Source: Desulfovermiculus sp041686195 (GTDB taxonomy: Bacteria; Desulfobacterota; Desulfovibrionia; Desulfovibrionales; Desulfothermaceae). Taken from it: 5,581 nt of DNA. Position numbers and translations under genes: made by a program. Position 1 is the stretch's first letter. Every line of letters begins with the position of its first letter. The notes beneath the pieces are model-generated. The model did no database searches, was not told the DNA's origin, and was given only the letters and a program-made list of their open reading frames with translations. Positions 5,426 through 5,581 of the stretch are shown in pieces. The DNA is taken from assembly GCA_041686195.1 (NCBI GenBank), contig JAWLEI010000140.1:1-5581 (forward strand), written 5' to 3'.

Positions 5426-5581
5426 TGCTCAAGTACCTGCTGGATACCAATATCGTTATATACACGATGAAAAAGAGGCCGCAGCAAGTGAAGGCGCGTT
5501 TTGAGCAAAATAACGGCCGAATGGCCATTTCTTCAGTCACAGTAGGAGAGCTCGTGTTTGGCGCTGAGCGTTCCCAGCATG
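5425..5581 (+). CDS. vapC: VapC PIN-domain RNase toxin, 5' part only
   Basis: The first 52 codons of a VapC toxin; the window ends inside the gene (family length about 130 aa). The start MLKYLLDTNIVIYTMK holds the first PIN acidic residue, Asp7 in LDTN. GRMAISSVTVGELVFGAERSQ (31-51) holds the second, Glu42. The remaining acidic residues lie beyond the window. The pattern DTN-I-I-T-K-P, then GR-ISSVT-E--GAE-SQ, is that of MvpT and the enteric VapC toxins, which cleave initiator tRNA-fMet in the anticodon stem-loop and stop translation. The same target is a reasonable inference here, but it is not shown by the sequence. The gene is coupled to vapB through the one-base TAATG overlap. Whether it is intact cannot be judged. 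Confidence 0.93.
   Translation, partial: MLKYLLDTNIVIYTMKKRPQQVKARFEQNNGRMAISSVTVGELVFGAERSQH

Overview
The window looks like an accessory region of a bacterial chromosome or plasmid. Gene style (strong GGAGG-type ribosome sites, tight spacing, toxin-antitoxin modules) fits a Gram-negative bacterium. The mix of a helicase/chaperone pair and several toxin-antitoxin genes would suit a sulfate-reducing or related proteobacterium, but that placement is only an impression; no ribosomal or housekeeping marker is present.

Left part (1-3738): two same-strand genes separated by 2 nt. The first encodes an Hsp70-type ATPase whose usual helical lid is replaced by about four TPR repeats (803 aa). The second encodes a compact superfamily 1 UvrD-like helicase/ATPase with all main motifs but few of the large inserted subdomains (437 aa). 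The window opens exactly at the ribosome site of the Hsp70 gene, so the operon probably continues upstream. An Hsp70-TPR protein coupled to a small UvrD-like ATPase is the most interesting unit here. A role in defence or genome conflict is a hypothesis; the sequence shows only the pairing and the domains.

Middle part (3739-5058): a patchwork of small and damaged genes, visibly richer in A+T. A 160-aa gene appears to be an internally deleted member of a larger conserved family. Facing it on the minus strand is a toxin-antitoxin pair in which the BrnT-like toxin has lost its N-terminus and start codon while the small downstream antitoxin is intact. Next comes an unrecognised acidic 99-aa ORF with no ribosome site, possibly a gene fragment.

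Right part (5059-5581): a vapBC module of the MvpA/MvpT type, with a good promoter, an inverted-repeat candidate operator over the -35 box, a complete VapB antitoxin and the first 52 codons of the VapC PIN-domain toxin, cut by the window end.

No tRNA, rRNA, CRISPR array, transposase or convincing rho-independent terminator was seen. No gene-free stretch exceeds 300 bases.
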